A DNA stretch of 64,000 nt from Lichenostomus cassidix (GCA_008360975.2 CM039210.1:7070293-7134292), one strand, 5' to 3'; counted from the stretch's first letter, positions 34,247 through 43,978 are shown. Notes: a model not told the origin generated them from the letters alone. Numbers and translations are program-made.

Positions 34247-35030
34247 TGTAGTAGGTTGACCCTGGCCAGATGCCAGGTATCTACCAAAGCTGCTCGCTCA
34301 CTCAGTCCCCTCTGCAGCTGGACAGAGGAGAGAAAATTTAACAAAGGGTTCATGTGTTGAGATAAGGACCAGGAGAGATCACTCATCAAATACCATCATG
34401 GGCAAAACAGGCTCTAGTTAGAGATATGAATTAAGTTTATTACTAACAAAATCAGAGCAGGATAATGAGAAGTAAAATAAGACCCTTAAAAACACCTTTC
34501 CCCCATCCCTCCCTCCTTCCCAGCTCTGCCTCCTACCCCAACGGTGCAAGGAGACAGGGAATGGGGGTTATGGCCAGTTCATCACCCGTCGTTTCTCCCA
34601 CTGCTCAGGGAGAGGAGTTGTTCCCCTGCTGCACTGTGGGGTCCCTCCCACAGGAGACAGTTCTCTGCAAACTTCTCTGACGTGGCTCCATCTCACAAGC
34701 AACAGTTCCCTGCAAACTGCTGCAGCATGGGTCATTCTTCCATGGGGTACAGTCCTTCAAGGACAGGCTGCTCCAGCGGGGGCTCCTCTCTCCACAGGCC
34801 TCCCATGGGGTCACAGTCTCCTCTCAGGCTTCCACCAGCTCTGGCATGGGGCTCCTCCATGGGCTGTGGGTGGATCTCTGCATCCCTATGGATCTCCATG
34901 GGCTGCAGGAGGACAGCCTGCTTCACCATGGTCTTCACCACAGGCTGCAGAGGAATCCCAGCTCCCAGTGCCTGGAGCACCTCCTCCCCTTCCTTCTCCA
35001 CTGACCTTGAGTAACACCCCAGAACATTTA
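34247..35030 (-). repeat. LTR of an avian ERV family (copy 2 of 3)
   Basis: Minus-strand counterpart of 2400-3446 and 58720-59443. On the plus strand it begins TGTAGTAGGTTGACCCTGGC and holds the repeated CTCCCACAGGAGACAG-like units. The open frames at 34544-35014 and in other frames belong to the LTR. The right end is approximate. Confidence 0.65.
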
Positions 35031-35261
35031 AATGTAAGAGGGTAAACTGAGGTTCCTTTGCTCTGGGGCAGCGCACAGGAGAAATACCAACCAGATATTC
35101 TCAAGAGGTCAAAATTACACAAGCTTACTGGCAAAATATAGAAAACCAAAGAACTTTGGCAAAGGATTTAATACAACATCCAATTCAACATAAAACACTT
35201 ATCACAGCATTAACGGAGCCCATTTAACCTAGCAACCTTTAAACCCATTTGGTTATGTTAC

Positions 35262-35772
35262 TGTGTTGGTTTGATAACAAACCAGTGGGAGATCACAAGT
35301 CAAGATTGAAATTAAAAATAAGTGAAATAATACAAGGAAAAGCACTGACAAAGTCAGATACAACCTAACACCCTGTTAGGGTGGTAGTAGCAGTCCAACT
35401 GAAGTAGTCCAGTTGAAGCGGTGATCCTGTGAAGGTCTAGTCTCCAGCTGAAGATCCAGTGGTAGCTCTGGTCCTCTGGGAACCCAGTAGACAGGGCTAA
35501 CTCAGGCAGTTCCAGGGCCAGGTTATATCCACGTGGGAACACCTGGTTCCTCCCTCCTGGACAGAGCATCTCACAATGGGATGAGATAAGTCCATGAGTC
35601 ACACGGTGGGTCCCTGATGGCCCATTGCCTGTCATGCGGGGTGGGTCGTTAGCAGCTGGTAACAGCTAACGGATGGCCCATTGCCTGTCATCCGGAGTGG
35701 GTGATAGCAGCTAATGGCCCACAGCTGGTGGTAATAGAATACTTAACTACATCAATATTGCAACCTAGGACA
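35262..35772 (-). repeat. 3' LTR of ERVL-1
   Basis: A 511-bp LTR, plus ends TGTGTTGGTTTG and CAACCTAGGACA, paired with 40625-41134. The TSD gttac precedes it (35257-35261). About a dozen base differences to the partner by eye (roughly 2-3 percent). Confidence 0.92.
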
Positions 35773-38700
35773 TTATCCACCCCTTATTCTATTACCATCT
35801 ACACAGTTCTCACTTAAGATAAGGTCTCCTTGTGGGACACAACAGGTTTCTCCATCTGTCTGCATCACCCACCAAGTATAACCAGGTCCTTGGGCAAAAA
35901 CCACTCCACGGATGGGTTTGCCTTTCCCTGAGGTGGGACTAATCCAAACAGTCTTTCCTAAAAAACCTCTTACGTGTACCACAGGGACTTTATCTCCATC
36001 CACTGTGTGCAAAGGTTCGGACTCAGCAGGACCGGCTCGATTGATAGAACCCCTTGTGTTAACCATCCAGGTGGCCTTTGCTAAGTTCAGTTCCCAATTT
36101 TTGAAGGTTCCCCCGCCAAGTGCCTTCAAAGTTGTCTTAAGTAGTCCATTGCACCGTTCAACTTTCCCGGCAGCTGGTGCATGATAGGGGATATGGTATA
36201 TCCATTCAATTCCGTGTTCTCTAGCCCAGGTGCTTATGAGGCCATTCTTGAAATGGGTTCCATTGTCAGACTCGATTCTCTCAGGGGTACCATGTCTCCA
36301 CAGGACTTGCTTTTCCAGACCCAAGATGGTGTTCCGGGCAGTAGCATGAGGCACAGGGTAGGTCTCTAACCATCCCGTGGTTGCTTCCACCATGGTCAAC
36401 ACGTAGCGCTTTCCTTGGCGGGTTTGGGGAAGTGTGATGTAGTCAACTTGCCATACTTCCCCATACCTGTGCTTTGACCATCGTCCACCATACCACAGAG
36501 GCTTCACCCGCTTGGCCTGTTTGATTGCAGCGCAAGTCTCACAGCTGTGGATGACCTGTGAGATGTTGTCCATGGTCAAGTCCACCCCTCGGTCACGAGC
36601 CCACCTGTATGTCGCATCTCTCCCTTGATGACCAGAGGCATCATGGGCCCAACGAGCTAGAAATAATTCTCCTTTGTGCTGCCAGTCCAGATCCACCTGT
36701 GACACTTCCACCTTGGCAGCTCGGTCCACCTGCTCGTTGTTACGATGCTCTTCATTAGCCCAACTCTTAGGTATATGTGCATCCACGTGTCGAACTTTCA
36801 CAGTCAGCTTTTCTGCCCGGGCAGCGATGTCCTGCCAAATCTCAGCGGCCCAGATGGGTTTTCCTCTGCGCTGCCAGTTAGCCTTTCTCCAGCGATCTAA
36901 CCATCCCCATAGCGCGTTGGCTACCATCCAGGAGTCAGTGTAGAGATAGAGCCTTGGCCATTTCTCTCGTTCGGCAATATCCAAAGCCAGTTGGATGGCT
37001 TTAAGCTCTGCGACCTGACTCGATCCACCTTGTCCCTCGGTAGCCTGTACAGCTTGTCGTGTGGGGCTCCATACTGCAGCTTTCCATTTCCGATCTGCGC
37101 CTACAATTCGGCAGGAACCATCAGTGAAGAGGGCATAGCGTCTTTCACTCTCCGGCAGCTCGTTATACGGGGGTGCTTCCTCGGCACGTGCTACTTGCTC
37201 CTCTGCATCTTCTGAAGATAATTTAAAAGTCTCACCTTCAGGCCAGTTTGTTATAATTTCCAGAATCCCAGGGCGATTCGGGTTTCCAATACGGGCGCGC
37301 TGTGTGATGAGGGCAATCCATTTGCTCCACGTGGCATCAGTGGCATGGTGGGTAGATGGAACCCTTCCCTTGAACATCCACCCCAGCACTGGCAGTCGGG
37401 GTGCAAGGAGAAGTTGTGTTTCTGTGCCGATCACCTCTGAGGCGGCTTGGACTCCTTCGTAAGCTGCCAAGATTTCTTTCTCAGTGGGAGTGTAGTTGAC
37501 TTCAGACCCTCTGTAACTTCGACTCCAGAATCCCAGTGGTCGACCTCGGGTCTCGCCAGGCACCTTCTGCCAAAGGCTCCAGGACAGACCATGGCTCCCG
37601 GCTGCAGAGTAAGGCACATTCTTTACCTCTGGTCCTGTCCTGACTGGTCCCAGGGCTACCGCATGAGCGATCTCCTGTTTGATCTGGGTGAAGGCTTGCT
37701 GCTGTTCAGGGCCCCAGTGGAAATCGTTCTTCTTGCGGGTTATGAGGTAGAGAGGACTCACGATCTGGCTGTACTCAGGGATGTGCATTCTCCAAAAGCC
37801 TATGGCGCCTAGGAAGGCTTGTGTCTCCTTCTTGTTGGTTGGTGGAGACATCGCGATGATCTTGTTGATGACCTCAGAAGGAATCTGACGCCGTCCGTCT
37901 TGCCACTTTACTCCCAGGAACTGGATCTCTCGGGCGGGTCCCTTGACTTTACTCTTCTTGATGGCGAAACCGGCTTCCAGGAGAATTCTGATGATTTTCT
38001 CTCCTTTCCCAAATACTTCCGTTGCTGTGTCTCCCCACACAATGATGTCATCAATATACTGCAGATGTTCTGGAGCCTCACCCTTTTCCAGAGCAGCCTG
38101 GATCAGTCCATGGCAGATGGTGGGACTGTGCTTCCACCCCTGGGGCAGTCGGTTCCACGTGTACTGCACACCCCTCCAGGTGAAAGCAAACTGAGGCCTG
38201 CACTCTGCTGCCAGAGGAATGGAGAAAAAGGCGTTGGCAATGTCAATGGTCGCATACCACTTTGCTGCCTTGGATTCCAGCTCATACTGAAGTTCCAACA
38301 TGTCGGGTACAGCAGCACTCAGTGGTGGTGTGACTTCATTCAGGCCACGGTAATCCACCGTCAGTCTCCATTCTTCACTGGACTTACGCACCGGCCATAT
38401 AGGGCTGTTAAAGGGTGAGTGAGCCTTGCTGACCACTCCTTGGCTCTCCAGTTCCCGAATCATCTTATGGATGGGGGCCACAGAGTCTCTGTCAGTGCGG
38501 TATTGTCGGCGATGCACTGTTGCTGTAGCAATTGGTACCCGCTGTTCTTCAATTCTCAGTAGTCCTACAGCAGACGGGTTATCTGAGAGACCAGGCAGGC
38601 TATTCAGTTGTCTTATGTCTTCTGTCTCTACGGCTGCTATCCCAAAAGCCCAGCGATGTCCCTTCGGGTCCTTGAAATATCCACTCCTGAGATAATCTAT

Positions 38701-38937
38701 GCCGAGGATGCATTGGGCGTCTGGACCAGTCACAATGGGGTGTTTCTGCCACTCATTCCCAGTTAAACTCACTTCAGCTTCCAGTACAGTCAGCTGCTGG
38801 GATCCTCCTGTCACCCCAGAAATAGAAATGGATTCGGTCCCCACATACCTGGATGGCATCAGGGTGCACTGAGCGCCGGTGTCAACCAAAGCCGTGTATC
38901 TTTGTGGGTCAGACGTGCCAGGCCATCGGATCCGCAC
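35773..38937 (-). CDS. pol: ERVL-1 Pol: protease-RT-RNase H-integrase
   Basis: An open frame of 1054 codons, continuous upstream for 18 more codons to the gag UAG at 38992-38994, so it is probably made as a Gag-Pol read-through product; the ATG at 38937 need not be used. Protease at the N-terminus has LVDTGAQC (about residues 16-23). RT has FAFTWRG, LPQGWKHSPTICHG and YIDD. RNase H has FTDGS, ELKAIQLA, YTDSW and QVDRAAK, so all four acidic residues are present. Integrase has the HDASGHQ...CETC zinc site and the catalytic D (QVDYITL), D (ESDNGTHF) and E (KVERCNG). The stop codon (35773-35775) lies in the polypurine tract and touches the 3' LTR. The protein copies viral RNA to DNA and inserts it; whether it is expressed is unknown. 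Confidence 0.92.
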   Translation of the reverse strand: MRIRWPGTSDPQRYTALVDTGAQCTLMPSRYVGTESISISGVTGGSQQLTVLEAEVSLTGNEWQKHPIVTGPDAQCILGIDYLRSGYFKDPKGHRWAFGIAAVETEDIRQLNSLPGLSDNPSAVGLLRIEEQRVPIATATVHRRQYRTDRDSVAPIHKMIRELESQGVVSKAHSPFNSPIWPVRKSSEEWRLTVDYRGLNEVTPPLSAAVPDMLELQYELESKAAKWYATIDIANAFFSIPLAAECRPQFAFTWRGVQYTWNRLPQGWKHSPTICHGLIQAALEKGEAPEHLQYIDDIIVWGDTATEVFGKGEKIIRILLEAGFAIKKSKVKGPAREIQFLGVKWQDGRRQIPSEVINKIIAMSPPTNKKETQAFLGAIGFWRMHIPEYSQIVSPLYLITRKKNDFHWGPEQQQAFTQIKQEIAHAVALGPVRTGPEVKNVPYSAAGSHGLSWSLWQKVPGETRGRPLGFWSRSYRGSEVNYTPTEKEILAAYEGVQAASEVIGTETQLLLAPRLPVLGWMFKGRVPSTHHATDATWSKWIALITQRARIGNPNRPGILEIITNWPEGETFKLSSEDAEEQVARAEEAPPYNELPESERRYALFTDGSCRIVGADRKWKAAVWSPTRQAVQATEGQGGSSQVAELKAIQLALDIAEREKWPRLYLYTDSWMVANALWGWLDRWRKANWQRRGKPIWAAEIWQDIAARAEKLTVKVRHVDAHIPKSWANEEHRNNEQVDRAAKVEVSQVDLDWQHKGELFLARWAHDASGHQGRDATYRWARDRGVDLTMDNISQVIHSCETCAAIKQAKRVKPLWYGGRWSKHRYGEVWQVDYITLPQTRQGKRYVLTMVEATTGWLETYPVPHATARNTILGLEKQVLWRHGTPERIESDNGTHFKNGLISTWAREHGIEWIYHIPYHAPAAGKVERCNGLLKTTLKALGGGTFKNWELNLAKATWMVNTRGSINRAGPAESEPLHTVDGDKVPVVHVRGFLGKTVWISPTSGKGKPIRGVVFAQGPGYTWWVMQTDGETCCVPQGDLILSENCVDGNRIRGG

Positions 38938-38991
38938 AGTCCAATAGATCCGATTGTCCCTTTCCTCTACCTGGCTAGAGGCAGGGCTCCT

Positions 38992-38994
38992 CTA
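38992..38994 (-). other. UAG stop between gag and pol (probable read-through site)
   Basis: Gag and pol are in one frame separated only by this UAG. In ERVL-2 the same UAG is at 20869-20871, also 18 codons before the first pol ATG. The bases after it share CCTGCCTCTAG and CAGGTAGAG. This is the arrangement used by retroviruses that make Gag-Pol by stop-codon suppression. Confidence 0.7.
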
Positions 38995-40569
38995 ATCCTG
39001 TTTTTGGTGCATGACGTTCTTCTCCTGTAAAAGTGTTCCTGAGGTCCCTTCAAGTGGATCAGTCATATTATCACTTCCATTCTGTCTGGAGTTCTGTCCA
39101 CAAGAGACTGGGGCAGTGTTGTACCTAGATGAGCCTCCTGAAGTTGATGTTTCTTTTTTCAATTCACGTACCCGGGCTGCTAAGGAGGAGGTGGGTTTCC
39201 TATCCCACTTTCTCATGTCTTCCCCATGCTCCTGCAGGAAAAACCAGAGGTCACGTCGTGGAGTTTGTCTTCTTTCCTTGGCTGGGGGATGTCTGCTCCT
39301 GATGGCAGAGACTCAGGTTGGTTTTGGTGTGGCATGGAAAAATCCTTCTTTGAGCTCTTTCCTTAGTTTCTGATTCTCTTCAATTAAGCTCCGGACTTGC
39401 GCGGCCAGGTTTGTTTCTACCGATGAGACCTGGGTGCGTAGTGGAGCGGTGACAGTGTCCTCGTAGATTCTCAGTTTGTTTGCTAACACACCCACCTGGT
39501 CTTCGCCTTCCCTCCACTGCAGTGTTGCCAGGTAACGAGAGTATATTTCTGGTCCGAGCCGCGCGAATCTTAGCCACATTTGTGAAGTGCACTGGACATT
39601 ATCTGGGCTCTTGGGGAATCTCTCGTTGTCCGAGAAAATGATCTCTAGCACGGCCAATTCCCTCAGGCATCGGATACCTTGTTCTATTGTGTTCCATTTC
39701 CTTTGGTGCATCTGGAGGTCTTCTTTGCAGAGGTATCTGTCCCGTACACTCGCCAGCAATCTCCGCCAGAGGCTGAGAGTTTCCTGGGTTTTCCCAATCC
39801 CCTGGTCAATAACCACATCCTGGGACAGGGATCCCAGTTGTCTGGCCTCACTTCCGTCCAGAATGGTGTCATTAGCGGCAGCATCCCATCTGCGGAGCAG
39901 CCAGGTTAAGATGGACTCGTTTGCCTGCCGGGTGAATTCCCTCCGTAGGTCCCGCAGCTCCCCCAGGGATAGAGAGCGAGTGATGATCTCCGGCTCTGTC
40001 TCTTCTGCTGGGTGAGATGGTCCTGCTGCATCCTCATCAGTCGCTATGCGGACTGATTTGCTCTTGGATTTCTTTTTCTGGACGGGGGCAACTGCTACGG
40101 GCTTCAGCTGTTTTGATTTGCTTTGTTTCTCCTCCGCAAGAAGACAAAATATTTTCCTGATCTGCAGCATGAGGTACACGGTGCTGGTCAAAGAAAACAG
40201 AACTAACAAAAAGATTATGCCATCCCTAGCATCCAGAGAGAACTCAATATCCTCAGAAAAGGCTGTGCCTGACCTGAAAGGCTGGAAGAAACCGCTCTCT
40301 CCTCCTAACCCCATAGGGTGGGTGCGATTGCTGAGGAGGTCCCAGACGTAGTGGCTCAGATTAGGCCAGGCAGACAAAACTGAGTATATGTTCCGAATGG
40401 TATTCATCGCCTCACAGGTTATCATACAATAGGCATAATAAACCAATAGAGCAATTCTCATGCCATTCCCTGGTCGCAACAGGAGCACTATGACAGGCAG
40501 ATAGTTTCCCATTTGAGGAAAAATATAGAGAGCGAGATACAGTACCCATATAGATAAGCTGAGCATCAT
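38992..40569 (-). pseudogene. gag: ERVL-1 Gag with N-terminal membrane leader
   Basis: First ATG after the PBS at 40569. The frame is open to an in-frame TGA at 39313-39315, then continues in the same frame to a UAG at 38992-38994. In place of a usual matrix domain the first about 140 residues are hydrophobic: LSLSIWVLYLALYIF, YLPVIVLLL and MRIALLVYYAYCMI, then a 60-residue loop with the sequon SNRT (40321-40329), then GIIFLLVLFSLTSTVYLML. A Lys-rich linker (VAVAPVQKKKSKSKS) leads to a capsid-like region (LRDLRREFTRQ, WLLRRWDAA) and a C-terminal coiled-coil-like stretch (SLIEENQKLRKELK). No CCHC zinc knuckle is seen. The same layout occurs in ERVL-2 and ERVL-4. The TGA makes this copy defective unless suppressed. 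Confidence 0.8.
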
Positions 40570-40601
40570 GGTGATAGGATTTCTGAGTTTCCCCAGGTCG
40601 T

Positions 40602-40619
40602 GCCCCACGTTGGGCGCCA
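40602..40619 (-). other. Primer-binding site, tRNA-Lys(1,2)
   Basis: TGGCGCCCAACGTGGGGC on the minus strand, an exact 18-base match to the complement of the tRNA-Lys(1,2) 3' end, five bases from the 5' LTR. ERVL of mammals typically uses tRNA-Leu, so this is a lineage difference. Confidence 0.9.
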
Positions 40620-40624
40620 AAATA

Positions 40625-41134
40625 TGTGTTGGTTTGAAAACAAACCAGTGGGAGATCACAAGTCAAGATTGAAATTAAAAATAAGTGAAATAATACAAGG
40701 GAAAGCACTGACAAAGTCAGATACAACCTAACACCCTGTTAGGATGGTATTAGCCGTCCAACTGAAGTAGTCCAGTTGAAGCGGTGATCCTGTGAAGGTC
40801 TAGTCTCCAGCTGAAGATCCAGTAGTAGCTCTGGTCCTCTGGGAACCCAGTAGACAGGGCTACTCAGGCAGTTCCAAGGCCAGGTTATATCCACGTGGGA
40901 ACACCTGGTTCCTCCCTCCTGGGCAGAGCATCCCACAATGGGATGAGATAAGTCCATGAGTCACACGGTGGGTCCCTGATGGCCCATTGCCTGTCATGTG
41001 GGGTGGGTCGTTAGCAGCTGGTAACAGCTAATGGATGGCCCATTGCCTGTCATCCGGAGTGGGTGATAGCAGCTAATGGCCCACAGCTGGTGGTAATAGA
41101 ATACTTAACTACATCAATATTGCAACCTAGGACA
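40625..41134 (-). repeat. 5' LTR of ERVL-1
   Basis: A 510-bp partner of 35262-35772, followed on the plus strand by the TSD gttac at 41135-41139. The U3 promoter lies at its high-coordinate end. Confidence 0.92.
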
Positions 41135-41261
41135 GTTACCCAAAATGTTCCATGAAAAGACAAGGAGAAGAAAGAGACAAAGACAGAAAAGATATAGAAA
41201 AACACATATATAGCTACCAACTGCTAAGTTCTAGCGTGGACTCCAAGAGCAAGCAGTGTCA

Positions 41262-41791
41262 TGTAGTGGTGGAGGAAACCATCTTGGGAACTGCTTGGGA
41301 GCCGAGTGGTCCCAGTACAGCAGGATTTCGCTGGTGGGAGACATCCTAGTCTGAGTACACCCCCTTGAGAACACGATAGTCCCCCTCCAGATTATGTAAA
41401 TCCCCCTGGCTGTAACCTAACCCCTGACTCCATCCCTCCCTTCTCCCCATTGGTTGTGGTGTTCCCCTGCCTCCTCTCCCCTGACCTCAGGTGATCCCTA
41501 TATCTAGAGACACCTAGGGTCTCCTCTTCCTCTTTCACGCTGGAACCCTTCAGAATAAACCTCTGGAACATCCAGCTGAATGAGCGCTCTGAGTTCTTTG
41601 TCTCTGGTAACGCACGAGCTATCCAGCTCCCTAGGTGAGTGAGAATCTGTGCCTTACACTGGCTCGGGTGTCAGAAGGGTCTTTCTGTACAGCACCAGAG
41701 CAGTGCTGGCTGGAGTGATCTCACAATAGCCTCAGAGACACTTTTGGTAAACGCAGAGGCCTGTTCCACACCTCATCTACCCTCTGCATTA
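41262..41791 (+). repeat. 5' LTR of ERVK-1
   Basis: A 530-bp LTR from TGTAGTGGTGG to CCCTCTGCATTA, paired with 48892-49419. The TSD gtgtca precedes it (41256-41261). It contains AATAAA near 41562. By eye it differs from the partner at about 14 positions plus a 2-base indel. It ends TTA rather than the usual CA. Confidence 0.9.
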
Positions 41792-41793
41792 AG

Positions 41794-41811
41794 TGGCGCC
41801 CGAACAGGGAC
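41794..41811 (+). other. Primer-binding site, tRNA-Lys3
   Basis: TGGCGCCCGAACAGGGAC, an exact match to the tRNA-Lys3 complement, two bases after the 5' LTR. Confidence 0.92.
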
Positions 41812-42109
41812 ATGAAAAATTCCTGAAAGTGTCTCGAAAGGCTTTATGCCATAGATGTCATGATCGGAGCAGCTACTTCCCTCGAAAACAGGTCTAAGTT
41901 TTATTAGATCTGTTTAAAGAGGCAGCTGAAAAATCTCCATTTGTCTTGGACGGGAGAAATCGGCTAAAACCAGAGAACCGCGCTGAAAGTTTTTTTTTAC
42001 ACTCTCGGAAGCCTTGAAGGTTGGTAAGTGAGGCCTTGCTTGAGTGAATTTTTTTTTGTTTTTTTCTTATCTTTTCCTTTCGGTGTTGGGAAGAATTTAT
42101 TTGGGGAAT

Positions 42110-43783
42110 ATGGGTGAGAAATTGACCCGTCCCCAAGCAGAGCTTTATACCCTCCTTAAAACCACCCTTAAGTCAGATAATTCCCAGTTTTCTAAGGGGA
42201 ATTTAAAATGTTTTGTTCGATGGATTTTTAACATATTTCTGAATGTTTCTGTAGTTTCTGTTCAGTCTCTTAGTTTCTGGGATAAGATCGGAGAGGAACT
42301 AACTGTTCTCACACAGGCTGGGGATCAAATGGTTGCTAATTTTCTCCCTTTGTTTGTAGTGATTTATAAGTCGGTTAGGAACTCTAAGACTGAGTCAGTT
42401 CTGCCGAAAAATTCAGATCCCTTATGTGCTGTCTCCCCTGTGTCCGTTCCCTCCCCCGCTGTCCCTAAACCCCCAGAACCTCAGAGGGGAGAAGCGCTCT
42501 CTCCCCTATCCCCTGCTCCAACCGGGACTGATCACCCCAATTCGAGCCTGTCCCTCACCCTCCTTCCAGCACCCCAAAACCTCCCTACCTCGACCTCATG
42601 TTTTTTACAAAATGGCGCGGCCCGCGTGGCACAACAAGCCGGGGTGCTTTGTTCATATCAGTTTAATACTCCCGGGCTAGCGTCGGCCCCACCCCCCGCG
42701 GTATCGAGTGTCCCTGCGTCGGTCCCACCCCTTGCGTCATCGGGTGTCCCGGCGTCGGTTCCACCCTCCATGGTATCGGGTGTCGTCCCTGCGTCGTCCC
42801 TGCCCCCCGCAGGGAGCTCCCACCTGGGCGCAGGCCCCTCCCTCGTTCATGCCCCCCTCCCTGGCGGTGCTACTCCTGCTGCCCCGCTCCTCCCCGGTTT
42901 CCATGGCAACGGAACCGGCCAGCGACAGAGGAAGAGCCGTCCCCGCCATGCCTGGTCCCAGGCTGCCTGTTCCTCTTCGGAAGAGGAGAGCAGTGACTCT
43001 GAGAAAGACCCCTGGCTTGAAATACGCAGGCAAGCCGCACACCAGGGAGACTGGGGAATAGCCAACAAAATCTCTGTCACTGCTGCACCAGTGCATTACA
43101 ACAGGGCTAGAGGGAACCCCCGCTTGGACGCCCTCCCATATGCACAGATAAAAGAAATGTGCAAGGTGGGGAAGGATTTTGGACGTGACTCCCCTTATTT
43201 TAAAAACCTACTCCAAGCTACCTTTGCTGCAAATGTATTAGTTCCACATGATATAAAAAATCTTATGGCATGTCTTCTATCACCGGGAGAATACATGCTG
43301 TGGGACAGAACTTGGAGAAAACAATTAAAAGACCTCCTGCAGGTATATCACAGGGATCCCAACAGAGCTCACCTAACACTAGATAATCTTTGCGGGGAAG
43401 GAAACCTAGTAAAACCCCAGGATCAGGCGAGACAATTGCCTGAACTGATTTTAGAAGATATCAAAAGAGAAGCTGACAGGGCTTTGCTCTCAACTCCCTC
43501 AGACTCCACCCCCTCTCTAAATTTCTCTACCATAAAACAAGCAATCGATGAGTCCTTTATAAAATTCTTCGACAGACTAAAACAGTCAGTCGAAAAGCAA
43601 GTTTGGAACTCAGAAGCCCAAAAGGAGCTGCTGTGTGCACTAGCTATGGCAAATGCTAATGAGAGTTGTAATAAAATCCTCCCAGCTCTCCCTCTAGATC
43701 CAGCTCCCACCCTCAATCAGATGATTGAAGCTTGCACCAAATTAGCATCCCCTGAGGCAACCATAGCCCAGGCAGTTTCATAA
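42110..43783 (+). CDS. gag: ERVK-1 Gag (matrix to capsid)
   Basis: The start is taken at 42110 because it gives an MGEKL myristoylation-type N-terminus; the frame is also open upstream to 42044. It encodes 557 residues: a matrix-like helical start (QAELYTLLKTTLK, FVRWIFNIF), a long Pro/Ser/Ala-rich middle (about residues 110-270), a region rich in acidic and serine residues (SSSEEESSDSEKD), and capsid (about 300-557, with AQIKEMCKVGKDFG, NVLVPHDIKNLM and a C-terminal part with LPALPLDPAPTLNQM). It ends at an in-frame TAA (43781-43783) just before the nucleocapsid, so this copy would make Gag without its RNA-binding end. Confidence 0.85.
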   Translation: MGEKLTRPQAELYTLLKTTLKSDNSQFSKGNLKCFVRWIFNIFLNVSVVSVQSLSFWDKIGEELTVLTQAGDQMVANFLPLFVVIYKSVRNSKTESVLPKNSDPLCAVSPVSVPSPAVPKPPEPQRGEALSPLSPAPTGTDHPNSSLSLTLLPAPQNLPTSTSCFLQNGAARVAQQAGVLCSYQFNTPGLASAPPPAVSSVPASVPPLASSGVPASVPPSMVSGVVPASSLPPAGSSHLGAGPSLVHAPLPGGATPAAPLLPGFHGNGTGQRQRKSRPRHAWSQAACSSSEEESSDSEKDPWLEIRRQAAHQGDWGIANKISVTAAPVHYNRARGNPRLDALPYAQIKEMCKVGKDFGRDSPYFKNLLQATFAANVLVPHDIKNLMACLLSPGEYMLWDRTWRKQLKDLLQVYHRDPNRAHLTLDNLCGEGNLVKPQDQARQLPELILEDIKREADRALLSTPSDSTPSLNFSTIKQAIDESFIKFFDRLKQSVEKQVWNSEAQKELLCALAMANANESCNKILPALPLDPAPTLNQMIEACTKLASPEATIAQAVS

Positions 43784-43978
43784 GGGGTAATGGAAGCACT
43801 AGCAGTATCACAGAAAATACCACCTAGATGTTATAACTGTGGGAGTTTTCAACACATGGTCAAAGACTGCCCTATACCAAAGCATGCTAAGAGAAATACT
43901 AACAAAAATACTGAGGCTGTGCCCCCAGGCTGTCCCTGCCAGCATCACCATCAGAAGAACCAGGGAAACGGACAGTGA
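43784..43978 (+). pseudogene. gag: ERVK-1 nucleocapsid, cut off by an in-frame stop
   Basis: In the gag frame right after TAA 43781-43783. It has one clear zinc knuckle, CYNCGSFQHMVKDC (C-x2-C-x4-H-x4-C), then a basic stretch and a degenerate second knuckle (CPCQHHHQKN). It ends at 43976-43978. Split from Gag by the stop. Confidence 0.75.

Larger units (their letters stand above)
35262..41134 (-). mobile_element. ERVL-1: near-complete ERVL-type provirus, minus strand
   Basis: A complete two-LTR provirus of 5.87 kb with the 5-bp TSD gttac (35257-35261, 41135-41139). In coding order: 5' LTR (40625-41134), exact tRNA-Lys(1,2) PBS, gag with membrane leader, UAG, open pol, polypurine tract overlapping the pol stop, 3' LTR. 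There is no env. RT sequence features place it with ERVL (class III), and the 5-bp TSD agrees. Gag has one in-frame TGA; pol is intact. It is the best-preserved of the four ERVL-type elements. Confidence 0.92.

Noticed and set aside
34544..35014. 156-codon frame resembling a secreted protein
   Set aside because: Antisense to the repeated units of the LTR at 34247-35030.
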